Assembly (NCBI GenBank): GCA_946807835.1
Contig: OX327690.1
Coordinates: 10,016,501-10,080,500 of the forward strand
Direction of reading: 5' to 3'
DNA from: Ailanthus altissimus
Taxonomy: Eukaryota > Streptophyta > Magnoliopsida > Sapindales > Simaroubaceae
Length of the DNA stretch: 64,000 nucleotides
Below, one piece after another: positions 37,001-48,151 of this stretch (within the stretch, counting starts at the first letter, position 1; every line of letters starts with the position of its first letter). Made by a program: the position numbers and the translations under genes. Below the pieces are notes generated by a model. It was not told where the DNA came from. It saw only the letters and a program-made list of their open reading frames with translations, and did no database searches.

Positions 37001-37427
37001 AGTGATAGTTGTTAAACCTTTTGTGATGTGAGACAACCATGCTTTGATTGTTATTGCCAACGCCTTTGACTGATTTCCAAATTGCTGATCTACTATTTTT
37101 CACAAATTAAGAGAAGTCTTGCAACCAATTATAAAGCTTAGAATAGACTCAAAAATCGAAGGTTGTAACCATTCAAGAAGAATCTGATCTTGTCTTTTTC
37201 ATCTGGCATAAGCTAGATTTGGCAAATTTTCTGGTGAATCTACTATTTCATAAGGTGGAGGTTGAACTAATTCATCTATGAAACTCTCAAGACCATATCC
37301 ATTGATGATAATTTGAGTTTGTGATTTTCACAAAAATAGTTTGTGCAATCAAACTTAATTTGTGCTAAAAATGTAACAAGGATTGAGATGTTACTTGATT
37401 TGCCATTGATTGCTGGCTCTGATATCA
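34029..37427 (-). pseudogene. copia-2 gag-pol remnant, upstream part
   Basis: Ty1/copia domains occur in order on the minus strand. Gag (about 36674-37400) has MTDEDLIMHVLNGLDKSYNP and a zinc knuckle CQICFKVGHLAFEC at about 36490-36540. Gag-pre-integrase (35613-35861) has HRRLRHPSNNMLYQVMKSC and CQYGKVHKL. The integrase core (35270-35620) has a stop inside the QSD.GEEY block. The integrase C-terminal region (34901-35257) has FWWDAFHTSVYLNNRLPT and a KFDFHIVKCIFIRYSPIHKG block. Reverse transcriptase begins at about 34029-34110 with ALYGLK and APRAWFEKL. Stops and frameshifts are frequent. The element continues at 28682-28751 and 25111-26049. Confidence 0.85.
37415..37427 (-). promoter_or_regulatory. 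copia-2 primer-binding site
   Basis: The minus strand reads TGATATCAGAGCC, one base different from the initiator-Met complement TGGTATCAGAGCC. Sequence to the right (GGTGGGGATTTACATTGAG) should be the 5' LTR end, but beyond about 20 bases it no longer resembles the 3' LTR, so the 5' LTR seems truncated. Confidence 0.65.
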
Positions 37428-37440
37428 AGGTGGGGATTTA

Positions 37441-38175
37441 CATTGAGACTGTTGGATAAAAGAAAATACGGTTAACACTCGAAAGCAACGACTTTATTTT
37501 CCCAAATGATGATAAAGTCACCAGAATTTGTGTTCTTGATATATAGTTATATATTGTTCAAACATGTTCGGCCGACATTTAAAATAGAAAATTTGCATAT
37601 CATAAGTCCAAACGACTCATTCTTTATGTTTATTTGCCTGCAATTGGCAACGCGTTTTTTTAGTAAAACAGTCACTTCATTTTCAAATCTTTCATTACAG
37701 GACCTTGACCTGGGAGGAACTAACTCTGGATTTGATGATTTCATATAAAGAGTTCCTCATTATGATTTCACCAACTCAATCAAATTCAAAATAAGCCTTT
37801 GTCCGAGTCCTTGAGAAACCCCATTTTGGGTCCTAACGAATGTAAAATTTATCTGCAGCAAAATTCACAGTAAAAAAGTACCTGTTATGACCAAATATGC
37901 ACACTGAATACACAGTAGAATCTGACATTAAGATACCATTAAGAAACTAAAGATACAGTTACGTATATGCAGTGACCAAACTGTTAATTATCCCGTTTAA
38001 ACAAAATGCTTCATTCCTTGGAAATTTAAACAAAATGCTTCATTTATGTATAATGACTATGGACTGCACTATACTCTTGCTTGGATCAACTTCTGGCACC
38101 GAAAGACATGAATCTTTGCATTAAAATCAGATTTATTCCGCACCTTCATATTTTGTGATAAGTGGGCAAGTGAAG
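37441..38175. other. Intergenic DNA with a possible orphan terminal exon
   Basis: On the plus strand a good acceptor (CTTTCATTACAG, ending 37700) is followed by an open stretch DLDLGGTNSGFDDFI and a stop at 37746-37748. It looks like a terminal exon, but no matching upstream exon is recognised and copia-2 lies directly upstream. The overlapping 65-codon minus-strand frame at 37547-37744 is equally unproven. The rest holds the 3' UTR side of the GT8-like gene. Confidence 0.25.
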
Positions 38176-41100
38176 TTATAGTCCCAAAATTTGATCAGAC
38201 ATTGGAGGAATGTGCTGTGTCCAGAGATTGCCGTGACCTGGTTCAACAGTAGCAACATCACCCAATTCAGAGCAAACAGTCTTGGGCCCATCATAATGTA
38301 TAACCAAACTCTCATTAGCTACTGACAATGTTGAGTCCTTGACCAACCAAAAATTAGAAAGCTTGAGATATCTGCTGTAAAGAGCCAATATAATGGCAGG
38401 GTTTCTCCCAGTGCTCCTGTAAATGAATCCACATACATCTTAAGACAATGAAACATAGTTTTCTAAGTCTGTATACACAGAAAATTGATTTGCAAAGAAA
38501 AGAAAGCTATCTGAAATTTTATGTATAATTAAAAAGGAAAAATTGGAAACCTTTCATTCCAGTTTATAACTTTACTCCACCACAAGAATGCCTCCAGAAA
38601 ATCTTTTTCTAATTTCCTCGAATCAATCAAAAGCAAGCTTAAGTCTGGCAAACAAGAATTCGTTGCATAAGGTGTCTCAGATACCCAAGGCTTTGAAGCT
38701 GACCTCTGGATAGCATCCAGCACATCTGAATTAACATGGCTGCTTAATCTTTTAGAGCAGTCTTCAGCAGCTGCAATCGCATAATTGCTCAAGTCAACTC
38801 CAATTAGTTCTTCAACTCTCCCCTGCAACATAAGTAAAATCCAATAAATGTACGATTTGACAACAATTGGGAAACAAAGAAATGACAAAACTAACAAGAC
38901 AATAAAAGAGATATCAAGTTGAAAGAAAGAAAGGATGCTGCATCTAAGGTTATAGCCAGCCAGCTTGCACCTAAATTTCTGTAGTATCATGCGAGAGAGA
39001 CTAAAATATATGAAAAGATTGTCAAACTAATTTACTGCAAAGATTGTGTAATTAGGCACAGCTATCGTTGGGCCTTAAAAGAACAGTAAAACTATGACCA
39101 CTATCAAGACCTTACGGTATAGGACAGAGAAAACTAACCTTCATAATTACACTGGGGGAGACATATATGAATTTACTCAATAACTGGTGAACTCCTGGTA
39201 TGATGAAAGGGGCTATTTCCTCAAATTTGTGTACATGATGTTTTACTCCAGTGACAGCAGTCCTAATCACTTCTTTCACTTCCTCCTGTCTATAGTTTTG
39301 CAAAATCAGAATAAGAGGTGAACTTTGCTGGTCAACATATCACAAAAGGAGTAGCTTACCCATGAAACTCAAGGTTTGAATGTGGAAAAAATACTTTCAA
39401 CTTATAAAAGGACACTTTGTCTTCATTCCCTTTTGGGACAAAAAAGTGGAAGTGAAGTAGATCTGGATATCTGGATATTGAAAACAGAATGAGAGCAAGG
39501 GCAAAGGTAGAAAAATAAACACTGAAAAATACATGGTAACTATAATAGGAATGCTTCAGTAGCATTAAATCACTTTGAGGAACAATAGATGCCCAAATGA
39601 CTCAATACACAACATAACCAACTGTAACTAAAGAATCAAACATTGCTATAAGGTGCCTTCCTATAACATGCAACGTGAGTTTATGCCAGAGCTAGTCCGT
39701 GGAAGGGTCAACACTGATCTATCTGATTAGCAGCAATATGCCTAAAATGAAATTTAGTAGTGGGTTCACTCTAATTGTTAGTCTAGGCAGAACTCAAAGA
39801 GAACTTGGGATAACAATATCAAAATTCATGAATCATTGAATGGCAGAATTAGTTGATTATTTCAAAACAAGACATAGTATTTTATGTGCTTTGTCTTTCT
39901 CAATCAATTTTAATCTGAGATTAACCCAGATACCATCCACTTCACCACTTGAGTTGTTTGGACATTAGCCATAGAATTATTCAGAATAACTAAGATGATT
40001 CTTGAATAACATCAACATTAAAATCCACCATAAATAATTCAAAAAATATCTTTTCCTGTAAACATGTATATACTTATATCTATCAAGTAAAATTGCATTA
40101 GAAAATAAATTGGTATTTGGAAATATTAGTAAATATTAAATTTTCTGTGCACTGAGTAGAACCATTAAACATAGCCAAAATCTAGTAAATGCATGCTAAA
40201 CAAACAAGACTCTCTACAAGTATCATCATTAGCACAGTCTAATAAATGATGGTAGATAAACAGGCTTGAAAGACGGTTGGTAAGAAAAAATGATAATAAT
40301 ATTAATAGTCCACTAAATAGCAGCAAGCGTATTGATATTTCATTCATTTTCTAATCTTGGAAAGGAAACACATAAGGGAACCTCTTTTACCAGTCATAAA
40401 ACTTATCATGTAAAAAAGACATCTAAATAAATATAAAGTGTAAACCGAACCTTGAACTTGATAGAGTTGAGTTAACAAGAACCGCAAGTAATCGAAGGTC
40501 CAGACACTCCAACCATGACACAATGTGGAACATTCCACCCTCGTGGCCATTGTAGGTGATGAAACCAGAATTTCCATCACTGGATGCCCTTGATTTGCTT
40601 GACTAGAAAACACAACAACACGTTACTGTTATTATTCACTCGAAATAAGTTTTTTTCCTAGTCCTTTACATTAAATTGTTATTACTAGAGGAACATCAAA
40701 CGAGTAACTTGGAACATCAAATTGATAATGCACTCGAGTGATAACATATGATTGATGATAACATGTTACAAATCACTATGACTATCCTTTAGATGATAAC
40801 ATCAAACGAGTAACTTGAGAAAACTGGTGATACTGCAAGAAATATTAACGTTGGAACATCAAATTCTACAACATTAAGCATAATTTGAAGATGCAAATTA
40901 AGTGATAATTCTGGTTACAGTTTTTACTAGCAAACAAAACAACAAGATGTAATTAGAAAAGAAGTTGATTATCTGCAAAAATTGAAAAACGATTTCATAA
41001 TTACTAGAAAGTGATGAACAACTTACAGATGTATTGGAGTTATAAGAAACCCAGTTTCTGAAAGGATCCGAGGGGTCACGAAAATGGGTTGCTGGCAGGA

Positions 41101-41278
41101 ACTGGAGGAGTCCGAGGAAAATGATGAGCCCAAATGCGAGGAATTGAAATACGGGTTTCGGAGTCGGAGCCTGATCCACAAGCGGAGGCTGGGGTCCGGT
41201 TGAATTCGGGTTGCCTGATGTTTGAGGTGCTCTTCTGTGAGTGGCAGAAGATCGCGATGGTAAGTAGGAGGAAGGCAT
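38176..41278 (-). CDS. GT8-like type II membrane protein, complete six-exon gene
   Basis: Exons: 41027-41278, 40451-40602, 39360-39470, 39139-39289, 38551-38822 and 38176-38416. All introns are GT-AG and the joined frame is 1179 nt (392 residues plus stop). Residues 44-62 (FQFLAFGLIIFLGLLQFLP) form one membrane anchor after a Pro/Ser-rich N-terminus, as in Golgi type II glycosyltransferases. GGMFHIVSWLECLDLRLLAV opens the luminal part. RYPDLLHFHFFVP, LIGVDLSNYAIAAAEDCS and SLVIHYDGPK follow the order of glycosyltransferase family 8 blocks. At the position of the family's YLDDD metal-binding motif the sequence reads YVSPSVIMKG. Acceptor choice for exon 6 (38416, after TTTACAG) is preferred over an in-frame AG at 38405. 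The frame is intact and likely expressed. The sugar substrate is unknown and activity is doubtful without DxD. Confidence 0.85.
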
Positions 41279-41470
41279 TGACTTTTCACCTTCCAGAATT
41301 TAGAACGTTCGGTTCAGTATTCTCGGAGTTCTGTTCTGCTTCTGAAAGTAAAAGTTCCAGAGACTGCCACGTGTAATGCCAACTGCTACGAATCTCTTCC
41401 AATTATTGACCAATTTTACGGGAACGGGAGTCATTATATTACGTGACGTCTACGGTCTACCGTGTACGTT
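41279..41470 (-). promoter_or_regulatory. Promoter/5' UTR of the GT8-like gene with bZIP-type sites
   Basis: A perfect G-box CACGTG (41368-41373) and a TGACGTC core within ACGTGACGTC (41441-41450) lie 90-175 bases upstream of the ATG. An AATATAATG stretch on the minus strand near 41432-41440 is the only TATA-like sequence. bZIP factor binding is inferred from these motifs. The local GC content is higher than in the surroundings. Confidence 0.45.
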
Positions 41471-43050
41471 CTTCAACATTTTTCTTCAAAATTAAACCTT
41501 TTTTTAGCTTAAAGTTTGTTTTACGCAAATTTTCATTCTCAACTGCATTGAATAAATACTTTGATTGTAAATAAATTGATAAAGTAATTTACCATTAGGA
41601 ATAATTTAAAATAAAAAAAAAAATATTTTAAATTTTACCTTAAATTTTTGAAATTTTTACTTCAAAATCAAATAAAATACGAATTTTAATAAAAAGTAAA
41701 ATAAATAATACCTACAAATTATTTATACAAAATCATCCATATAAATTAACATAGTGTGGCATGGTATAAATAGATGAGTATAATAATATTATTAAAGCTT
41801 TATGGTATGAACTTCATAAAAAAATATCTTTTATTAACTTTCTACGTTCGTGAAATTGTCCTTGTTCTCTTTCAAAAAAAAGTTTCAAAAAAAAGTACTT
41901 TAATATCAAAGTTAATGTTTATAAGATATGAAGGTGTGTCTATATGTAAAAGTGTTTATTGAGCAAAGGCGTGCAAAGTAGATTACTTTTATAAATTTAA
42001 AACGTTGTCTTTGTTCTCAAGTAGTCTTTTCCCATGGTGAAAAAATTGTTCTTTTATAAGCTTTTAAATCAATAGAGTTATTACTATCTAATTAAGATAA
42101 TATATGCATTGATCTTAATTATAAAAGCATTTAATTCAGTGTTTAAATGTGAAATCAATATGAAATTTAATGCAATTTTTGAATTTATTACCTCTCTTAA
42201 ATGTGCTTTTATTCTTAAATTTGTTTTCCTTTATGCAATATTTTGCTAATTAAGACTTCTTTTTATGTATCTTTTGCTAACAAGGATTTTCAGAGTATAC
42301 TCCATTCTTGGGAAGTCCTTCCAGATGTAAATAAGAGTGAAATATAAAAATTTGACATAAATGCTATTAAATGGAATTAAATAACAATGAATGTTATTTC
42401 AATTAACTTAAAACTCCAAATTTAGAATTTTCTAGAAATTACCTCTTAGACATCATAAATTGCCTCGAATTACTAAAGAAGAGCACTATTTTCCTGCAAA
42501 AAAATATATTATGACATTCAAATTAATATATAATCAACACAAGTTTGCAATGTGTAAAAGTGTTTCTAGTAAAAGATATTGAATGCTTTATCGATCTTTC
42601 AATGTCAATAGTTATAAGGCTTCAATAATGAATGGTTCATGAATAAATTAAGTGTGCCTTTTATAATGCGACGTAGTAGAGTTTAATTCATATGTAACAT
42701 AATCATGCTTGTGATAAGATGATGATTCTCATCACCTTATTGTTATACAATCATGCGATAGAAAATAAATTATATAATACATAAAATAAAATTAGAATTA
42801 TAATTAAAGGTATAGGAAGAAGTATACTTGTATTTTTTTTAATCTCTTTTGGGCAATTTGGCTTTTTTTTTTCTTTTCTTTAAGAATAATATTATTTTTT
42901 TTAACCTTTCTTAGGCTTTCACAAAATGGTTCGGTCCAACTCTTGATTTTACTTGCTTTCTTTGGGTTGCTTTTAGTTCAATGGGCTTTGTCTTATTTTG
43001 AAGAATCATAGGCTTTTACTTCTACACGAGTTGCTGGACTTATTAATAAT
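41471..43050. other. AT-rich intergenic DNA
   Basis: No gene, RNA or clear repeat recognised. Poly-T/poly-A runs occur at 41610-41625, 41870-41895 and 42830-42905. The 62-codon frame at 41774-41962 has no recognisable motif. Confidence 0.55.
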
Positions 43051-43530
43051 TGTTGGAGATGATATTTACATGTCACTCTAATTTGTAGTAAGCATTACAA
43101 TATAATTGTTAATACTTAATTATATGGTATTAAGTTTATTATATTTTCAAACATTGTAGATTTAAAGGAGTTTAGATTTAATCTAAAAAAGTTTTGGTCA
43201 ACGCTAAAATATTATCATTCTAAGAGTTAGAACCTTATCTGAAATAGGAGAAAGACCCAAAAATATTATAATAATAATATAGTTGTAAGAAATTACAAAT
43301 GGTGCTAAGAAATATAATTGCGCAATATGTTCTCAAAAATATCGTTCCTGATCTATGGTTATCAATACGAGTCGATTGGTATTCCTTTAAGTTCAGTGTT
43401 TGTCTATATCTGGATTGTCCAAATGGTTAGTCTTAGCAGACCGTGAGCTTAGAGAAAGCTCATATAAGCATACAGGTATTCAGTAAAGACTAGGTACTAA
43501 ACAGACTTACAAAGATCTTCAATAAACATC
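43051..43530 (+). mobile_element. LTR-B copy B2, U3 part
   Basis: Starts TGTTGGAGATGATATTTAC and follows the LTR-B order for 480 bases, then is cut by the gypsy element G2 at a duplicated ACATC (43526-43530). It resumes at 47291. Confidence 0.8.
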
Positions 43531-44954
43531 TGATGCGATATTTCTATATCTTATAATTAAGTGCAAGTAAACATTATCGTATGCAAGTAATAAAGGGATA
43601 AAAGAGTCGGATGTCGAACCCACAGGGATAATTTCTACTTCTTAACCAAGTACTAAAATTATGTCTTTCTAATATTTATTCAGAAAAATAAAAATCTAAG
43701 AATGAATGTAAAAATATAAAAATAATGACACAATGTAAAGAGAATTAGGTAGTAGCAATATAGAGAAAACTTAGGATCAATACTATCCCTCAATATACTT
43801 TCTAATTATTAATTCTCTAATATTTAACTCCCTTAGTCTTTGTTATTGATCAAGACACTAATATATTCACAAGCTTCTTTCAAAGTCATGCAAGTATACC
43901 TTAATTTACCAAATACCTATATTCTTATGATACTTGTAATAAATTAAGATTCATTAAGATTAAGTCTTATTGATTATACATGCCAATTAGGTATATTCTT
44001 ATCCTAAATTGAAACTTACATATGCAATATTGAATGTTACACTACAATCATACATCAAATTACTTAGGTCTAAATATCATGATTCCTCTTCTGAGTTTAT
44101 AAAAAATATTATCAATCCATTCACCATATATTGGCCAGATATATTGAAGTATTAAGAACAAATAATTTGAATAATAAAGAACTAAGTTTATTAAATATTA
44201 AAAAAATATGGCAATTAAGCACACATATTGAGTTCAAATATTAACCTTAGAAAGAAAATTAGTTCATGGCTATAAGAGATCAGTAGTAAAAATAATAAGA
44301 AATCATGATACAATCAATAGTAAACCGATATAGACGTCAAATTTACTCTTAATTGAGATGCTTAAGAAACTCTTGATGCCGAAGAAAGTCTTGAATCTCT
44401 CTAAGGTTGCTTCAATTAAACTTATATTGCTCTCTAAGACTTGTGCTTTGTATTCTTGGATTACTCTTGGGTTCTCTTGGATGATTTTTAAAGGCTGGGG
44501 ATGAGTAGCCTTTTATAGGGATTGAAATGAGCTTGAAAATCTCAATTCTCGTCGTACTAGGACTCGTACCACCGCCGAGGCGCTATACTGTTGTTGTTAG
44601 GGCGCTGCGTGTAAAAGGCCTCACCGCTGGAGCGATGGCCTATCGGCATTGGAGCGTTAGCCTGTCGTTGGCGCGATAACTGTTTAGCATTGGGGCCAAT
44701 CATGACTTAATTAGGTCATCTTTTTTGATTTTCTTATTTCGATCACTGTTCCAGTGCTGAGGCAAAAATCCTTGTGGCGTTGGGGCAACTGGTCCATGTT
44801 TTAAAAATTTGTATTTTACTTCTTGTTTTTACTCCTATTTCATTCAAGTCCCTATAAATAACAATAACACACATAAATAGCAATCTATTCTCATAAAATA
44901 ATAAAATATCAAAATAAAAACATGAGAAAATATATAACAAATATGCCCTTATCA
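43531..44954 (-). mobile_element. G2 Ty3/gypsy 3' LTR
   Basis: In plus coordinates it runs from TGATGCGATATTTC to ATATGCCCTTATCA, 1424 bp, ending TG...CA. The minus-strand polypurine wording (TTGAGGACAAGCAAGTGTTT, then a TAAGTTTAG run) adjoins at about 44957-44990. A GC-rich block (GCCGAGGCGC, GGGCGCTGCG) lies at 44565-44690. Confidence 0.8.
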
Positions 44955-47142
44955 AATTTTTCTAAACTTAAACACTTGCTTGTCCTCAAGCAATAAAATA
45001 AAATCAAGAGAGAAACAAAGGTTATACTTGACTCAATTAACAATTAAAGAAAACAAAAATGAAATATGCTAGATTAGTAAGATGATCAAAATCATTGTCT
45101 CAAAGGTTGATGAAATGACACAAATCCTTAAGGTAGATAAATAGTTATTAATAAACCTAATTATCTTCATTTAGCCCTTCATTCTTCCTCATAGACAATC
45201 CATGTGTATGTGTGCAAGCAGCAAGCAATAACTAAAACCATACTTTAATTTAATTTATTCTTTAATTTATATAGAAAAGATGATGTCTCGACATTTAATT
45301 TGTATAATGACACTTTCATAAGCTTGGTTTTACTACCATTCTCCATTAATATAGAAAATCACATATCTAGGGATCTATTTAGGACTTTACTCGGCTTGTA
45401 ACATAAGGCTAAGGTCAAGGTAGGATAAAAGGATAAACATATGAGGTTTATGCATACCATGAACACTTAGAATTTACCTAAGAACTTTTTAATCTTCTTT
45501 TCCTTGTATTATCTTTTCCCCTAAACTTATTATGTTTCCCATATTTCTTTTCAACCTTTATTTTTCAAAGAATTTCTTCTTTCTTAAGCTAGAGGTATTT
45601 TTTTTTCTTTGAATATCCTCAAACTTAGATTAACAAATACCTCCCAAACTCATTCTTTCTCATATCACCACAACCTTTTCCTTTCAAGGGTATTTTTAAG
45701 CAAATGCATGGTTTATGGTGTTATGGGTAAATTTCTGGATAAGTAAACTTAAAGTCTTGGGCTTGTAATATGGCTAAACCAAAGAATGGGTAATTAGGCT
45801 CAAAATAGGGTATTAGGGATAAATATACAATAAAAGGTAGGCTAGAAAGGCTCAATTGGTCCAAAGATGACCTAATATTATTTTCCTATTCATGTGTTTC
45901 CTAGGATTTCGCCTCAAGTGGTAATTAAAGACAAGTTCTGGAGTATCGGTCTTCGAGACTTGAGTATATTCCCTAAAGCATAGGTATCTCTAAGTAATAG
46001 TTATAACTATTCATACTTATAAATTGCTAGAAAAGAATGGTGATTATAAATAAGGTCGAACTTGTTCCTAAATTTAGATAACCAAAATTGTCTCAAGTGT
46101 CTATCATTCCTTAAGAATTTGTTAAAAATAAATTTAGTCTTGTATTTTTTTTCTTATCATAGACTACTGATCATCTTAAAACAACTAATTAACTAAAACA
46201 ATTTTAACCCACAAGAATAACCACTCAAATTATACAGTAAAATAAACACAAAAAAATGTTTCCCACCCCCAAACTTAATTTAGACATTGTCCCCAATGTC
46301 AAAAAATAAAGAAATGAAAGTAAGAGACTTCCCTGTTCAAATTTTGCTGTAGCGCTAACTGGTGCTGACGCGATAATCGTCCGTCGTTGCAGCGCTGAAG
46401 GCTGGTTTTGGGGTGCTTACTAGAATTTCCACTGGCACGCTAGGGTATGTACCGTGGGGGCGGTGTTGACTCAAATTTCCTATCGCTGTCGTGCTGAATT
46501 CTATCGTTGTAGCGCTATACTTATTGGGTTTTTTTTAAAGGAGCTAAAAAAAAAACTAATAATAATACTTACTTGGGGTTGCCTTTCAAGTAGCGCTAGA
46601 TTTAACGTCTTCGGCTTGACGGGGCTTTCTATTCTCTTATGGTGGATCAAAGGTGCTGATGGAAGCATTTGTATAAGTGATCTTGTTGGCTTTCTTCTTT
46701 TTTGGCTTCCATATTTTTGTAATTACACCTTGGGTAGTAACTTTTGCTGCATTCTTTTTGTGTTTCTCCGGAAAGACTTTAATCTTAGACCAGGAAAATA
46801 GCTCTTCCTTTTCTTTCTCTTTGCTTGCTTCATCGAGGTGCTGCTCTTTCTTCTTTTTTTTTCTTGCCTTCCTATGCTTTAATGACCTTTTTCGGATGTA
46901 AGGATCCAATGTCTCCATATCTTTAATTTGCTTGACGCTTGAGTGTACCACATTAATGTAGAAACAGTCTTCATTTTTAGTTAGTAACTTGATCTTCTTG
47001 AAGACGTCAAAAGTGATTGTGTCCTCTTGTACCTTCATGGTCAACTCCTATTTTTGCACATCAATGATTGTTCTTCCAGTGGCTAGGAAGGGTTTTCCAA
47101 GGATGATAGGAATCTCTTTATCTTCTTTTATGTCCAAAATGA
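44955..47142 (-). pseudogene. G2 interior: Athila/Tat gypsy remnant with protease end
   Basis: At 46637-47135 (minus strand) the peptide [19 protein letters not shown] is followed by LTMKVQEDTITFDVFKKIK and a Lys-rich linker (KKKKKEQHLDEASKEKE). This is the end of the gypsy aspartic protease domain and the linker seen in Athila/Tat polyproteins. A stop separates the two parts. Reverse transcriptase and integrase are missing. The conserved wording ATTGGGGACAATGTC plus AAGTTTGGGGGTGGG (minus strand) lies at about 46263-46300. A GC-rich GCGCTA/GCTGTAGCGC block lies at 46345-46525. The element is a deletion derivative. Confidence 0.7.
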
Positions 47143-47290
47143 TGAAAACTTTACATTTTAGTCTCTATTTTTACTTCTTTTGCATTCTTATAAATAACAA
47201 TAATGCTCATAAATAGCCATCTATTCTCATAAAAAAATAAAATATCAAAATAAAAATGTGAGAAAATATATAACAAATATGCCCTTATTC
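47143..47290 (-). mobile_element. G2 truncated 5' LTR
   Basis: Only the first 150 bases or so of the LTR (U3 side) are present, parallel to about 44805-44954. U5 and the primer site are deleted. It ends at 47290 next to ACATC (47291-47295), the second copy of the target site at 43526-43530. Confidence 0.7.
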
Positions 47291-48151
47291 ACATCCCATA
47301 GAGCCATCAACGGAAGGTTTTTTTTTTAGTTGAGTAGTATTCATGGTTCTTTGACCTGAGCACTATGATGGGCTTGTGAGTGATCCATCATATTTTGATT
47401 TCATGCATGTCAGAGACTTTTCTTGGTCTAGCCTCTGGGTGTCGATAGAAATGGTCCGATACTCATGAAGTCTAGTGTGCTTAAATGTGGGATTCGTCAG
47501 CTCATATAGGTAAGTTATATATCATAATGCTCTGAGAATTATATTTTATGAGGCTTTATGGCCATAAGCACAAACCCTAAAAAAAAATGTTTCTCGTAGG
47601 GTTAAATAATATCGCAAAAGAGTTTGTGGATATTATTTACAAAAATACAAATCTAGAGATAAGTTCACAGTCGAGCGCATAGAGATTTAATGGTGATAAT
47701 ATATATTTATACTCTTCCAGAATATAGGTGACGAAGGGATTATATGGATATGGTTAACTTCAACTTATATGGTTTAACGCGTCGTTCTATATATTCTTAA
47801 TGTGTGTGTAGGGGGCATTATTCATGGACTTACGAAAGAGTTTTGTAACAAAAATAGATGTGAACCTAAGGAGTATTACAATATAATGTGTACTCGTTGA
47901 GCACTAAGGCGGTCGGGTCAAATGGTTTGATCCGAGAAAATTTTATGAAAATGGGATTTATTTCAAGATCTCTCGAGAAATACACGTGTCAAAGTTTATG
48001 TGTTAAACCTATTAATTAATTTGTTAACAATTGTTGTTAACGAATTAAAAGTTGACATATGGCATAATGCATGGACATGTGTGTGACATATGGCATTTTG
48101 CATGGAAAAGTTAACTTGAATGCATAACAAATGGCAAATACAAGTTGACAC
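47291..48151 (+). mobile_element. LTR-B copy B2, middle part
   Basis: Continues B2 after the G2 insertion, to about LTR offset 1330, and then abuts the next LTR-B start at 48152. The remaining U5-side third of B2 is not seen after 50425, so B2 is truncated. Confidence 0.75.

Noticed and set aside
46677..46901. 74-codon plus-strand frame rich in Phe
   Set aside because: It is the mirror of the Lys-rich gypsy linker on the minus strand.
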